Below, piece by piece: positions 17,684-27,310 of a DNA stretch of 64,000 bases. The stretch covers positions 1,846,501-1,910,500 of the forward strand of contig JACJYK010000001.1 in the NCBI GenBank assembly GCA_020636135.1, given 5' to 3'. Position numbers and translations under genes: made by a program. Position 1 is the first letter of the stretch. Each line of letters begins with the position of its first letter. Under the pieces are notes generated by a model that made no database searches, was not told where the DNA came from, and saw only the letters and a program-made list of their open reading frames with translations. The DNA is from Lewinellaceae bacterium (GTDB lineage Bacteria; Bacteroidota; Bacteroidia; Chitinophagales; Saprospiraceae).

Positions 17684-20600
17684 GTGGAAAGATCGAGATG
17701 CACATGGATTGGAGACTGGGTCCTTAAGACCTGTTTCTTAATCTCCCTGTTGGCAGGTTCTGGGCTTTTACATGCTCAGCTGATCAATCAAGGCACTGAA
17801 ACGGTTGTAAATACGACGACGATCTACCGGCAAGAGCATGCTTCGGTTGCTATGGACACGGCAGGAAATTATGTCGTCGTCTGGGCAACCAACCATACCA
17901 CAAATACCAATGACGGAATCTATGCCCAGCGATACCTGAGTGACGGAACACCCAACGGCTCCGAAATTCAGGTTACTACAAATAAGGGATTATATCCGGA
18001 CGTAACCATGGCGCCAGGCGGTCAGTTTATCATTGTCTGGCAACAATATTCCAATGCGGACGGGTGGGATGTTTATGGGAATTTTTTTAGTGCTACAGGA
18101 AATCCGGGAGGCGCTTTTCCTCTTGCAAATGATGTATCTGGAAACCAGCGCTTTCCCAGGGTGGGGATGGATTCACTTGGGAATTTTGTAGCGGTATGGG
18201 ACGACGATCTGGATATCTATGCTCAACGGTTTAATACTGGGCAGTCCATGGTTGGAGCTCCCATCCAAATTGATACTTCCAACAATGGTTTTCAATCCTA
18301 TCCTGATATTCATGTTTTCCCGGATGGAGCATTTAATGTCGTTTGGGAGAGTTACGGACAGGATGGTTCCTTATCCGGAATCCGGTTACGTCGTTTGGAT
18401 GCTTCCGGTGGTTTTCTTAGCAATGAAATTGCAGTAAACAATTATACATCTGGGAATCAGGTCAGTCCCAGGATTTCCGGAGATACTACAGGCAAATTTA
18501 TTGTCACCTGGGTAAGCGATGAGCAGGATGGTGACGAAGAGGGCATTTATGCTCAGCGGTTCAATAGTTCAGGGGCAAAGGTTGGGGGAGAGTTTCTGGT
18601 TAATACGACTACAGCAGGAGCTCAGGACAACCCGGATGTAAGTATGCATGATAATGGCACCTTCCTGATTAGTTGGAACAGTTATGGGCAGGATGGCGAA
18701 TTTTTCGGCGTGTATTTCCAGTATTTTGATGCCACCGGACAACGCATATTTGACGAAACCCGCGCCAATACCACCACTGCCGGATTTCAGCAATTTTCTT
18801 CTATTGGCATGCGCACACAATTTAATATTGTCATCGCATGGCAGGACGGAGGACGGCAGTCGACGACTTCTCTGGATGGAGACGATTATGCCATTGTGCT
18901 TCAAAACATGACCATAGGCTGTACATTCACCTGTCCAGATCCGATTTCTGCGTATTCCGACGCAAGTTGTGCTTTTGTCATGCCAGATTACACCGGTTTG
19001 GTCATGACGGATCCGAGTTGTATGGATCCGGTAGCTGTAAGCCAGGATCCTGCCCCCGGAGTTACTATCTATAATGATACCCTTGTTACATTTACGGTTA
19101 CAGATGCCCTTGCAATTCCGGCTACTTGTTCGGCATTGCTGACCTTGCTTGACACCTTCCCTCCACAGTTAAGCTGCCCCTCAAGTGTTAATGCGATTGT
19201 TGATTTTAGTTGTCAGGGGCAGGTGCCTGATCTGACAAATGTGGGGATGGTGACCGATAATTGCACCGATCCATCCAATATTGTCTGGAGTCAATCGGTC
19301 CTTGCAGGCACCATCTTTACTGAGGATACGATGGTGCAGGTAACGGTCATGGACGAAGCTGGAAATGAAGCCAGTTGCATAGTGAACATTATCGGTGAGG
19401 ATACTACCAGGCCAGTTGCTGTTTGTCAGGATATAACGGTCTATCTGGATGGAAGCGGAAATGCCAGCATCACTGCCAGCGATATCGATGGAGGTAGTTC
19501 GGACAACTGTTCAGTTAGTAACTTGTCGCCAAACCCGGCTGCCTTCACCTGTGCGGGTATCGGCTCCAATAATGTCACCTTAACGGTAACGGACGGAAGT
19601 ATGAATAGCAATCAGTGCATTTCCGTAGTTACCGTACAAGATACCACCAGGCCCACCGCTGTGTGTCAAAATATTACCATTTATCTGGATGGCAGTGGTA
19701 ATGCAAGCATTACGGCAGGAAATGTGGATGGCGGCAGCAGCGACAATTGTTCGGTGAACAATCTATCTGCCAGTACTACCTCGTTTACGTGTGCAGATAT
19801 TGGTGCCAATTCAGTGACATTGACGGTTGGTGATGCAAGTTCAAACAACAATACTTGTATGGCGACGGTTACGGTTCAGGACTCGGTTTCACCGGTGGCT
19901 GTATGTCAAAATATCACGGTTTATCTGGATGGCAGTGGAAATGCGAACATTACGGCAGGCGATGTGGATGGAGGCAGCACCGATAACTGTTCAGTGAGCA
20001 ATATATCTGCCAGCCCTACCTCTTTTACGTGTGCAAATATTGGAGCCAATTCGGTGACGTTGACAGTACGTGATGCGAGTTCAAACAGTAAAACATGTAT
20101 GGGTACGGTTACGGTTCAGGACTCGGTTTCACCGGTGGCTGTGTGTCAAAATATCACGGTTTATCTGGATGTCAGTGGAAATGCGGGCATTTCGGGTTCG
20201 GATGTGGATGGAGGAAGTACAGATAATTGCAGCATTTCAGCATTGTCCGCCAATCCCAGCACTTTTACGTGCGCTGAAATTGGTTCCAACAATGTCACGC
20301 TGATTGTGACGGATGTGAGTTTGAATTCCAGGAGCTGCATTGCAATGGTGACGGTGCGTGACACGACCCGTCCGGTTGCGGTTTGTCAGGACATCACGGT
20401 ATATCTTGATGGAGGAGGTATTGCATTTATCTCTGCCGGAGATGTCGGTGGAGGCAGTACGGACAACTGTTCAGTGACTAGCCAACAAGTTAGTCGCACC
20501 GGCTTTTCTTGCAGTGATAGGGGCCCGAATCCGGTAACACTTACGGTCTTTGATGCCAGTTCCAACTCCAGCTCATGTTCAGCGACAGTTACGGTGCGTG

Positions 20601-23600
20601 ACACGACCCGTCCAGTTGCAGTCTGTAAAGACATTACAGTAAGCCTTGATGGCAATGGAACAGCGGTTGTAACTTCTTTTGATCTGGATGGAGGTAGCAG
20701 TGATAACTGCTTTGGTGTAACCACGAATGCATTTGCAGTCTTTACGTGCTCCGATACAGGCACAAATCAAGTTACCGTTGAGGTCTACGATTACAGTTCT
20801 AATTCCAGCTCCTGTATTGCAAATGTAACGGTAAAAGACAATAACCCACCTACGGCGATTTGTCAGGACATAACCGTCTATCTGGATAATATGGGCATGG
20901 CCTCCATCAATCCGGTGGATTTGGACAATGGCAGTACGGACAATTGCAGCATTCAGAGTTATTTATCGGGAATTTCATCGGTATCCTGTGCAAACCTGGG
21001 TACCATCCTGGATTCATTGTATGTAACAGATCCCAGTGGCAATACAGGTAAGTGCGCTGCAACCATCACGGTGTATGATACTACCTCCCCGGTTGCCAAT
21101 TGTCAAAACATCACCGTTTACCTGGATGCCTCCGGTATGGCCTCGATAGTGAGCATCGATGTGGATGGTGGCAGTACGGACAATTGTGGGATCACCGGTT
21201 ATGCGGCAACTCCTGCCGATTTTACATGTGGTGAAGTGGGCAATAATGCAGTGACTTTAAAGGTATCCGATGCAAGTGCCAATTCGGACTCTTGCACGGC
21301 CACCGTGACGGTGCAGGATACGACGCGGCCCATGGCGATTTGCCAGAACATAACAGTAACGTTGGATAATCTGGGCCAGGTCACCATCGCATCGTCGGAC
21401 CTGGATAATGGCAGTAGTGATGCTTGTGGCATTGCTTCGATCGTTGCTTCTGATACTACGTTCGATTGTATGGATGTCGGCGGGAATGCGGTTACGCTGA
21501 CAGTTTCGGATGTGAACGGGAACAGCAAATCGTGCCTTTCAACAGTAACGGTACGAGACAATATAGCACCAATGGCCAGCTGTAAAGATATTACGGTCAT
21601 TCTGGACAATATGGGCATGGCCTCGATCTTGCCAACGGACCTCGATAATGGGAGCAACGACAATTGCAGCATTCAAACATATACCGCCAGTAAGACCGCA
21701 TTTACCTGTGCTGATGTAGGCTTAAATATAGACACCCTTCATGTATATGACCCTAGTGGGAATGGCAGTGGCTGCCTGTCCACGGTTACGGTGGAGGATA
21801 ACAATGCACCTACTCCGGTCTGTAAAGACATAACGGTCAATATCCAGAATACAATGCCGGATCCATCGGTAAGTATCAGTGCGACCGATATAGAATCCAC
21901 ACCGACGATGGATGCCTGTGGCATAGCATCTTTATCACTGAGTCAAACGGTCTTCACCTGCCAGAATTTGGGCGCCAATATGGTGTACCTGGTAGCCGTA
22001 GATAACAACGGTAACCGGGACTCCTGCCTATCGATGGTGACGGTAGCTGACCCGAATATCTTATGTTGCGACACCCCGAGTATCACGTGTCCTGCGGATA
22101 TCACAGTGACAGCGGATCCTTTTGCCTGTGAGGTACAAGTAAGTTACCCGGACCCTACGGTGATGAGCAATTGTACGCCGGTGATCACGCAGCTTACCGG
22201 CCCCGCATCGGACAGCATCCTGGACTTCGGGATGTATACGGTCCAATTCGAGGCGAGCAATGCACCCACCAAAAAAGACACGTGTTCGTTTACGATCACG
22301 GTTCTGGAGAACGGCCAGGCCCAATCGTTGCAATCCGGTGCCAAACGAGCGGCAGCAGGCCTTTCTTGCCAGGATCATGTGAACATCAGCCTGAGCAGCG
22401 ATTGCCAGCGTGTGATCACGGCCCGTGATGTGCTGGTTACCGGCAGCGCCGGCTGTATCGACCGCTACAACTGCGAAGTATTTATACCGGGATCACTGAC
22501 ACCCATCCCGGGAGCTACCCTGACGTACGAACACGTCGGACAGACGTTGACCTATGTGGTGGAAGACATCCAGTCGGGCGGCAAATGCTGGGGTACGCTG
22601 AAGCTGGAAGACAAGCTGGGCCCGGTCATCCGTTGCGAGAACGATACGCTGACGTGCCTGGAAGCGGCTATTCTATCCTCTGAAGAATACCTCGAAACGT
22701 TGGTGAGCGACTGTGGTCCTTATCCGGCGCGGGTAGACCTGGTAAATTCGATCTGGGAAGACTACCACTGCGAAGATTCGTTATTCAGTGGCAAGATCAC
22801 GCGAACGATCCGGAGCAGCGATCCATGGGGCAACCACAACGAATGCACCCAGGAGATCTGGATCGAGCGGAATAACCTGGACAGCCTGATCTGTCCGGAT
22901 ACGATCGAGGTAGAGTGCACGCTGCTGGAACTGTACAAGCAGTACGGATTACTGGATTCTCTGGCCAAAGAATTGTTTGGAGGCAGTATAAAGCTGGATC
23001 TGGAGGCTTTGGATCCCTTCACCTTACAGGTGATCACGCGGTTCCTGTACAATACCCCCATTACGGCTTATCCGGAAATCAAGACGCTGGATGGCGGGAC
23101 GAGTCCGCTGTGGGTTCCGGATTATTACTACGAGCTGTTCCCGGGGCTGGCGAATGCGCACTGCAATACGATAGCGGAATACGAGGATAAGGTATTTGAG
23201 ATCTGTGGCAAATCGCGGAAGATCAGGAGAACGTGGACGATCTACGACTGGTGCGGACACCGGGATACGACGTGTGAGCAATGGATCATCGTCAAAGATA
23301 CGATAGCGCCGTTCCTGAATTTCTTTGATTATTTCGACCTGGGCAGATCGGAAATGGATACGACGTCGTTGCTTGACCTGGCGGATAAGTTTACGGTACT
23401 GGCGTATACGGAGCCGCACGACTGTAAGGCACATGTACATCTTCCGGATGTAAAAAAATACTTCTTTGACTGCAACGACTTTGAAGTGGGTTATGAGGTA
23501 GAAGTAGCCGACGCGGGCCATCCTGGTAAGACGACGGTATTGAGCGGTACGCTGCCGGCAGACATCTATTTACCGGAAGGAGTTTTTACCATCAAATTGC

Positions 23601-26497
23601 GGTTGGTGGATGCGTGCTGGAATACGAGTTTGGAAGTGTTGCCGGAAAATTTATTTGGGGTAGGTGGCTTCAGATCCCTGTTCACGACGCTGGTGCCGGG
23701 GATCACGGTGCAGGTATTGGATGCGACGCCTCCGACGCCGGTGTGTGATGAGATCACGCAGGTGACCCTGGACCCGGCGAGCTGCTGGGCACGGATCAAC
23801 GCGGAGGATCTGGATGACGGCAGCCACGACAACTGCTGCGATCAGCTGTATTATGCGGTGGCGCTGAAAGATAGCGTAGACTACTACGAAGCGCAGTTCC
23901 AGGAGTTTTTGTCGTCGGTGACGGAAGAATATTTCGGAGTAGACATTCCATTTGACGGCCTGGGCCTTTATGAGACCGAGGCTCCCAACCTGGTGTCGTT
24001 CATGCGGGTGGCACATGAGGTATGGATGAACCTGTGTGCGTTTGATGTGGTTGAAGACCTGACGGAGTGTGGAGAAGACCAGGTTGTGCTGCGGGTGTAC
24101 GAAGCTTGTGGACTACGGCCCTACGACGAACACATCAAGAAGAACGTGACGTGCATCCTGCCACCGATCTATCAGACGACACCGGGGGGTACACCTACGG
24201 CGGTCTACCAGTGGACGATCGACACGAAGCAGGAGCATTTCTTCTACGAGCTGATGAATGCCTGCTGGGATGATTATTTCCCATTGCTGGGCTGCATCAC
24301 GAATGAGTCGCTGTACCTGCGTTATGTATGGTGCCTGGTGGAATACTACAAAGACAAAGGTCAGTTTGTACAGCTGAACAAGATGACGCTGGATCAGATC
24401 GAGCTGGAACTGCAGAACATCCTGAATGCAGACATTGGCGAGTGCATTGTAGACAACATACCGGAGATCCTGGTGGGCCTGAAGGTGAAACAAAACTTCA
24501 TGTACACGGATCTGCTGAAGACGAAATACAACGACTGCTGGATCGAGGTGCTGAAGGACGACAAGACACCACCGGTGGTGGTAGCACCTGAAGATGTTAC
24601 GGTGTACTGCGACGGCGTACCTTACAACTGGACGGTCACCAAGCATTACGATTACGGGACAAAGTCGGTGGAATTAGGAGGAGAAGGAGCAAGCTTTGCG
24701 CATGATGTCTGTGAAGGCGGTGATGTGCTGAGTGATCATTGCATCACGCCACAACTGGTGTTCACGATCCTGACGCCGCCCAATGGTGGTTACGACGTGG
24801 TGAGTTGCTGCGTGGAGCAACCGTGGGATGGTGGTGAATACGGCTATTACGGAGGACCCCAGGTGGAAGGATATGCGTACGACGCCTGTGTGGATGGACT
24901 GGCGACGATCATACCCCAGTTGTCGCACGACTGGAAGCCGATCTATTGCCAGATCTGGTTGCTGCTGGATCAATACGACAATAAGGATGGCGGTCATCCG
25001 GATCCACAAAGCTACTTTGAGGATACAGCGGAAGACTGGGTGATCACAGACAACTGTTCATTGCCGGATACGCAAGTGGAGATTACCGGCAGTCTGAACG
25101 AATGTGGGGTAGGGACGCTGACGAAGACGGTGACGGCTACGGACAAGTGTGGTAACACCGCACACGACACGCAGACCCTGTATGTGAAGCCACGCTCCGA
25201 CTTTGAGGTGATCTTCCCGGCAGATGCGGTGGTGGACTGTACGGATGGAGCGAACCTGGCAGCGGACCGCACAGGAGCGGGCTATCCGGAGATCAGCGAC
25301 GACGATTGTGAGCTGATCGGGGTGACGTACTCGGATGAGCGCTACGATGTAACGGAAGGGTGTTATAAGATCTTAAGGCACTGGAAGCTGATCGACTGGT
25401 GTGTTTATTCACCGGACCTCCATAACCGCTATCCGGATGTGATCGTGGATGACCGGCTGCTGGCCGGAGAAGCGCGTCAGTGTGTTGTACGGAATCTGAA
25501 GGATGATGGTGATGGGTTTATGGAATACATCCAGGTGATCAAGGTGGTGGATGACGAAGCACCGGTGATTGTATGCAATGAGCTGGGTGAGACCTGTATC
25601 TACGACAACAACTGCGATGCAGCGACGGTTAACTATGAGTTGCTGGCCTCAGGCACGGACAACTGTGCAGCAGCGGATGAGATCCAATACCGCTACACGG
25701 TATTGGCCGATGAGACGACACCGGTAGTTTACGGACAAGGCCATGAATTAACAGCAGAACTGGCCGTCGGCATCTATGGTGTCTGGCTGGTGGGTAAGGA
25801 TCGTTGTGGGAACAAGGACAGTTGTTACACAACCTTCACGATAAGAGACTGCAAGAACCCAACGCCGTATTGTTACCATGGCATCGCCACGGTGGTGATG
25901 AGTCCATCGGGGGAGGTTGAAGTATGGGCTAGAGACTTCGATGCCGGCAGCTACGACAACTGTACGACGGCTGATGACTTGATCCTGAGCTTTACGGAAG
26001 ACGGAGAAACACCAAGCATAACCTTCACCTGTGCCGATATCCCGGATGGCAGATCTCAAGAGATCGAGGTGGAGATCTGGGTGATCGATGAAGCGGGAAA
26101 TAAGGACTTCTGTACGACCACGCTACTACTACAGGACAATACAGGTAATGCCTGCCAGGACAGCAGTCCGTTGACCGGGTCAGGAGCTGGATTGGCGCAG
26201 CCGGGGCAACAGGTTAAGGGAGAAGGGTTAAGGACGCCAGAGCTCTACCAGAACACGCCGAACCCATTCAGCGGAGAGACGAAGATCGGATTCTGGCTGC
26301 CGGAGAGCATGACAGCCACCCTGCGGGTGATAGATGTGACGGGTAAGGAGCTGTACCGTGTGAGCGGTAACTATTCGGGAGGTAATCATCTGATTACCCT
26401 GGAATCTGGCAGTATTCCGGAAGTGATGGGGGTACTGTTCTATCAACTGGAAACGGAGAAAGGGGTATTGAATAAGCGTATGGTAAAGGTGAATTAA
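17684..26497 (+). CDS. Giant secreted HYR-repeat protein with T9SS sorting domain
   Basis: 2,937 residues from GTG at 17684; an in-frame stop at 17660 leaves no ATG option upstream. The signal peptide ends near LLHAQ. Layout: residues about 45-400, beta repeats with a VVVW/IYAQRFN pattern (beta-propeller-like); 408-570, HYR-like domains; 573-1455, eleven tandem units of about 80 residues (D-T-T-R-P-V-A-V-C-Q-D/N-I-T-V-Y-L-D pattern), most with four Cys; another HYR domain (about 1460-1545); 1560-2850, the Cys-rich module shared with the two M36 proteins; 2853-2937, T9SS CTD (ELYQNTPNPFSGETKI). No HEXXH peptidase is present. Predicted: surface-attached or released adhesion/matrix protein. It differs from its paralogues in lacking a downstream hairpin terminator and in being followed by repeats of its own 3' end. 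Confidence 0.92.
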   Translation: MERSRCTWIGDWVLKTCFLISLLAGSGLLHAQLINQGTETVVNTTTIYRQEHASVAMDTAGNYVVVWATNHTTNTNDGIYAQRYLSDGTPNGSEIQVTTNKGLYPDVTMAPGGQFIIVWQQYSNADGWDVYGNFFSATGNPGGAFPLANDVSGNQRFPRVGMDSLGNFVAVWDDDLDIYAQRFNTGQSMVGAPIQIDTSNNGFQSYPDIHVFPDGAFNVVWESYGQDGSLSGIRLRRLDASGGFLSNEIAVNNYTSGNQVSPRISGDTTGKFIVTWVSDEQDGDEEGIYAQRFNSSGAKVGGEFLVNTTTAGAQDNPDVSMHDNGTFLISWNSYGQDGEFFGVYFQYFDATGQRIFDETRANTTTAGFQQFSSIGMRTQFNIVIAWQDGGRQSTTSLDGDDYAIVLQNMTIGCTFTCPDPISAYSDASCAFVMPDYTGLVMTDPSCMDPVAVSQDPAPGVTIYNDTLVTFTVTDALAIPATCSALLTLLDTFPPQLSCPSSVNAIVDFSCQGQVPDLTNVGMVTDNCTDPSNIVWSQSVLAGTIFTEDTMVQVTVMDEAGNEASCIVNIIGEDTTRPVAVCQDITVYLDGSGNASITASDIDGGSSDNCSVSNLSPNPAAFTCAGIGSNNVTLTVTDGSMNSNQCISVVTVQDTTRPTAVCQNITIYLDGSGNASITAGNVDGGSSDNCSVNNLSASTTSFTCADIGANSVTLTVGDASSNNNTCMATVTVQDSVSPVAVCQNITVYLDGSGNANITAGDVDGGSTDNCSVSNISASPTSFTCANIGANSVTLTVRDASSNSKTCMGTVTVQDSVSPVAVCQNITVYLDVSGNAGISGSDVDGGSTDNCSISALSANPSTFTCAEIGSNNVTLIVTDVSLNSRSCIAMVTVRDTTRPVAVCQDITVYLDGGGIAFISAGDVGGGSTDNCSVTSQQVSRTGFSCSDRGPNPVTLTVFDASSNSSSCSATVTVRDTTRPVAVCKDITVSLDGNGTAVVTSFDLDGGSSDNCFGVTTNAFAVFTCSDTGTNQVTVEVYDYSSNSSSCIANVTVKDNNPPTAICQDITVYLDNMGMASINPVDLDNGSTDNCSIQSYLSGISSVSCANLGTILDSLYVTDPSGNTGKCAATITVYDTTSPVANCQNITVYLDASGMASIVSIDVDGGSTDNCGITGYAATPADFTCGEVGNNAVTLKVSDASANSDSCTATVTVQDTTRPMAICQNITVTLDNLGQVTIASSDLDNGSSDACGIASIVASDTTFDCMDVGGNAVTLTVSDVNGNSKSCLSTVTVRDNIAPMASCKDITVILDNMGMASILPTDLDNGSNDNCSIQTYTASKTAFTCADVGLNIDTLHVYDPSGNGSGCLSTVTVEDNNAPTPVCKDITVNIQNTMPDPSVSISATDIESTPTMDACGIASLSLSQTVFTCQNLGANMVYLVAVDNNGNRDSCLSMVTVADPNILCCDTPSITCPADITVTADPFACEVQVSYPDPTVMSNCTPVITQLTGPASDSILDFGMYTVQFEASNAPTKKDTCSFTITVLENGQAQSLQSGAKRAAAGLSCQDHVNISLSSDCQRVITARDVLVTGSAGCIDRYNCEVFIPGSLTPIPGATLTYEHVGQTLTYVVEDIQSGGKCWGTLKLEDKLGPVIRCENDTLTCLEAAILSSEEYLETLVSDCGPYPARVDLVNSIWEDYHCEDSLFSGKITRTIRSSDPWGNHNECTQEIWIERNNLDSLICPDTIEVECTLLELYKQYGLLDSLAKELFGGSIKLDLEALDPFTLQVITRFLYNTPITAYPEIKTLDGGTSPLWVPDYYYELFPGLANAHCNTIAEYEDKVFEICGKSRKIRRTWTIYDWCGHRDTTCEQWIIVKDTIAPFLNFFDYFDLGRSEMDTTSLLDLADKFTVLAYTEPHDCKAHVHLPDVKKYFFDCNDFEVGYEVEVADAGHPGKTTVLSGTLPADIYLPEGVFTIKLRLVDACWNTSLEVLPENLFGVGGFRSLFTTLVPGITVQVLDATPPTPVCDEITQVTLDPASCWARINAEDLDDGSHDNCCDQLYYAVALKDSVDYYEAQFQEFLSSVTEEYFGVDIPFDGLGLYETEAPNLVSFMRVAHEVWMNLCAFDVVEDLTECGEDQVVLRVYEACGLRPYDEHIKKNVTCILPPIYQTTPGGTPTAVYQWTIDTKQEHFFYELMNACWDDYFPLLGCITNESLYLRYVWCLVEYYKDKGQFVQLNKMTLDQIELELQNILNADIGECIVDNIPEILVGLKVKQNFMYTDLLKTKYNDCWIEVLKDDKTPPVVVAPEDVTVYCDGVPYNWTVTKHYDYGTKSVELGGEGASFAHDVCEGGDVLSDHCITPQLVFTILTPPNGGYDVVSCCVEQPWDGGEYGYYGGPQVEGYAYDACVDGLATIIPQLSHDWKPIYCQIWLLLDQYDNKDGGHPDPQSYFEDTAEDWVITDNCSLPDTQVEITGSLNECGVGTLTKTVTATDKCGNTAHDTQTLYVKPRSDFEVIFPADAVVDCTDGANLAADRTGAGYPEISDDDCELIGVTYSDERYDVTEGCYKILRHWKLIDWCVYSPDLHNRYPDVIVDDRLLAGEARQCVVRNLKDDGDGFMEYIQVIKVVDDEAPVIVCNELGETCIYDNNCDAATVNYELLASGTDNCAAADEIQYRYTVLADETTPVVYGQGHELTAELAVGIYGVWLVGKDRCGNKDSCYTTFTIRDCKNPTPYCYHGIATVVMSPSGEVEVWARDFDAGSYDNCTTADDLILSFTEDGETPSITFTCADIPDGRSQEIEVEIWVIDEAGNKDFCTTTLLLQDNTGNACQDSSPLTGSGAGLAQPGQQVKGEGLRTPELYQNTPNPFSGETKIGFWLPESMTATLRVIDVTGKELYRVSGNYSGGNHLITLESGSIPEVMGVLFYQLETEKGVLNKRMVKVN
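19400..22048 (+). repeat. Eleven tandem ~240-bp units encoding HYR-like repeats
   Basis: Units start at about 19400 and recur every 240 bases (the sixth is 237 and the last longer). Units 2-4 (19640-20360) are the most alike at DNA level, suggesting recent expansion there; units 6, 7, 10 and 11 are more diverged. Each unit has Cys in AVCQ, DNC, FTC and near the end, probably two disulfides. Units 1-6, 8 and 9 begin D-T-T or D-S-V. Confidence 0.9.
24550..26497 (+). repeat. Near-identical C-terminal module, copy 2 of 3
   Basis: Homologous at DNA level to 5266-7212 and 33242-35188, starting at the shared KDDKTPPVVVAPEDV codons. It is more diverged from the other two copies than they are from each other, especially around 24620-24920. 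Confidence 0.8.
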
Positions 26498-26932
26498 CCA
26501 ATGCTGACCGGTGCTGACCGACCGCAGGGAGCGTCAGTAGAAACCGAAAAAGGGGTATTGAACAGACGCATGGTGCAGGTGAATTAACCAATGCTGACCG
26601 GTGCTGACCGACCGAAGGGAGCGTCAGTAGAAACGGAGAAAGTCGTATTGAATAAACGCATGGTGAAGGTGAATTGATAGGTATGCTGACAATGCGCCAG
26701 CATTCGTCAGTAGCATGGTAAAGGTGAATTAACCAATGCTGACCGGTGCTGACCGACCGAAGGGAGCGTCAGTAGAAACGGAGAAAGGGGTATTGAATAA
26801 GCGTATGGTGAAGGTGAATTAATAGGGATGCTGACAATGCGCCAGCATTCGTCAGTAGGATGGACAAGGTGAATTGATAGGTATGCTGACAATGCGCCAG
26901 CATTCGTCAGTAGGATGGTGAAGGTGGATTAA
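26480..26932 (+). repeat. Tandem array of duplicated gene 3' ends with palindromic spacers (90-bp and 55-bp units)
   Basis: The last codons of the upstream giant gene recur downstream, each time ending in a stop. The ATG of the RMVKVN tail occurs at 26480 (the gene itself), 26570, 26660, 26715, 26805, 26860 and 26915, so spacings are 90, 90, 55, 90, 55 and 55. The 90-bp unit is the MVKVN-stop tail (18), a 42-base spacer and 30 bases encoding ETEKGVLNKR. The 55-bp unit is the tail plus a 37-base spacer. Both spacers carry CTGAC near the start and GTCAGTAG at the end; the short one folds as CTGAC-AATGC-GCCA-GCATT-C-GTCAG. Three 28-codon frames (26501-26587, 26591-26677, 26736-26822) begin MLTGADRP and end in the duplicated tail. 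Most substitutions between copies are synonymous or conservative. Confidence 0.93.
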
Positions 26933-26940
26933 TTAATACT

Positions 26941-27080
26941 AACAACGCACTAGCTATCGCCAGCCCAATATGCGGACAACGGCAAAAGATCGATCGTAAA
27001 TCCTGACATCTTAGTGACAAAGGAGAGTCAGGAGACTCTGAAGAGACATGGCATTGCGAAAGCAATCGTCAGTAAGTGTG
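26941..27080. repeat. Related palindromic sequences downstream of the tail array
   Basis: TCCTGAC (27001-27007) and GTCAGGA (27027-27033) form a perfect inverted repeat. ATTGC-GAAA-GCAAT (27053-27066) forms a GNRA-type hairpin followed by CGTCAGTA, the same ending as the array spacers. I see no gene here. These look like further members of the same palindromic family. Confidence 0.6.
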
Positions 27081-27310
27081 GTGTTCTATGGTATCCGATA
27101 CGTTATTATTCTACAGTTTTGGATATTAAATTCATCGTTTTTACTATTTCATACCTCATTCATTATTGAATTTCGGACATGTTATTTTATCGTACCAGGA
27201 TTCAATTTTGGTTCAATGAAATGAGTACACATTAATAGTAATTATATATATTTGATTTTTATAACAGGTTAAAGTCCTGTTATTATTCAGCAACCGAAAA
27301 ACCAAGATGT
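27081..27310. other. AT-rich leader upstream of the second M36 gene
   Basis: No gene seen. TATATTTG at 27247-27254 matches the Bacteroidota -7 element TAnnTTTG, but no TTTG/TTG lies at the expected 19-21 base spacing upstream, so I do not call a promoter with confidence. Confidence 0.4.

Noticed and set aside
19400..22048. Mobile-element or CRISPR-type direct repeats
   Set aside because: The 240-base repeat is coding, in frame and matches protein domain length; it is an intragenic domain array.
26480..26932. CRISPR-like array
   Set aside because: Units are 55 and 90 bases, the repeated part is a gene end with stop codon, spacers are only two recurring types and not unique, and no cas genes are near.
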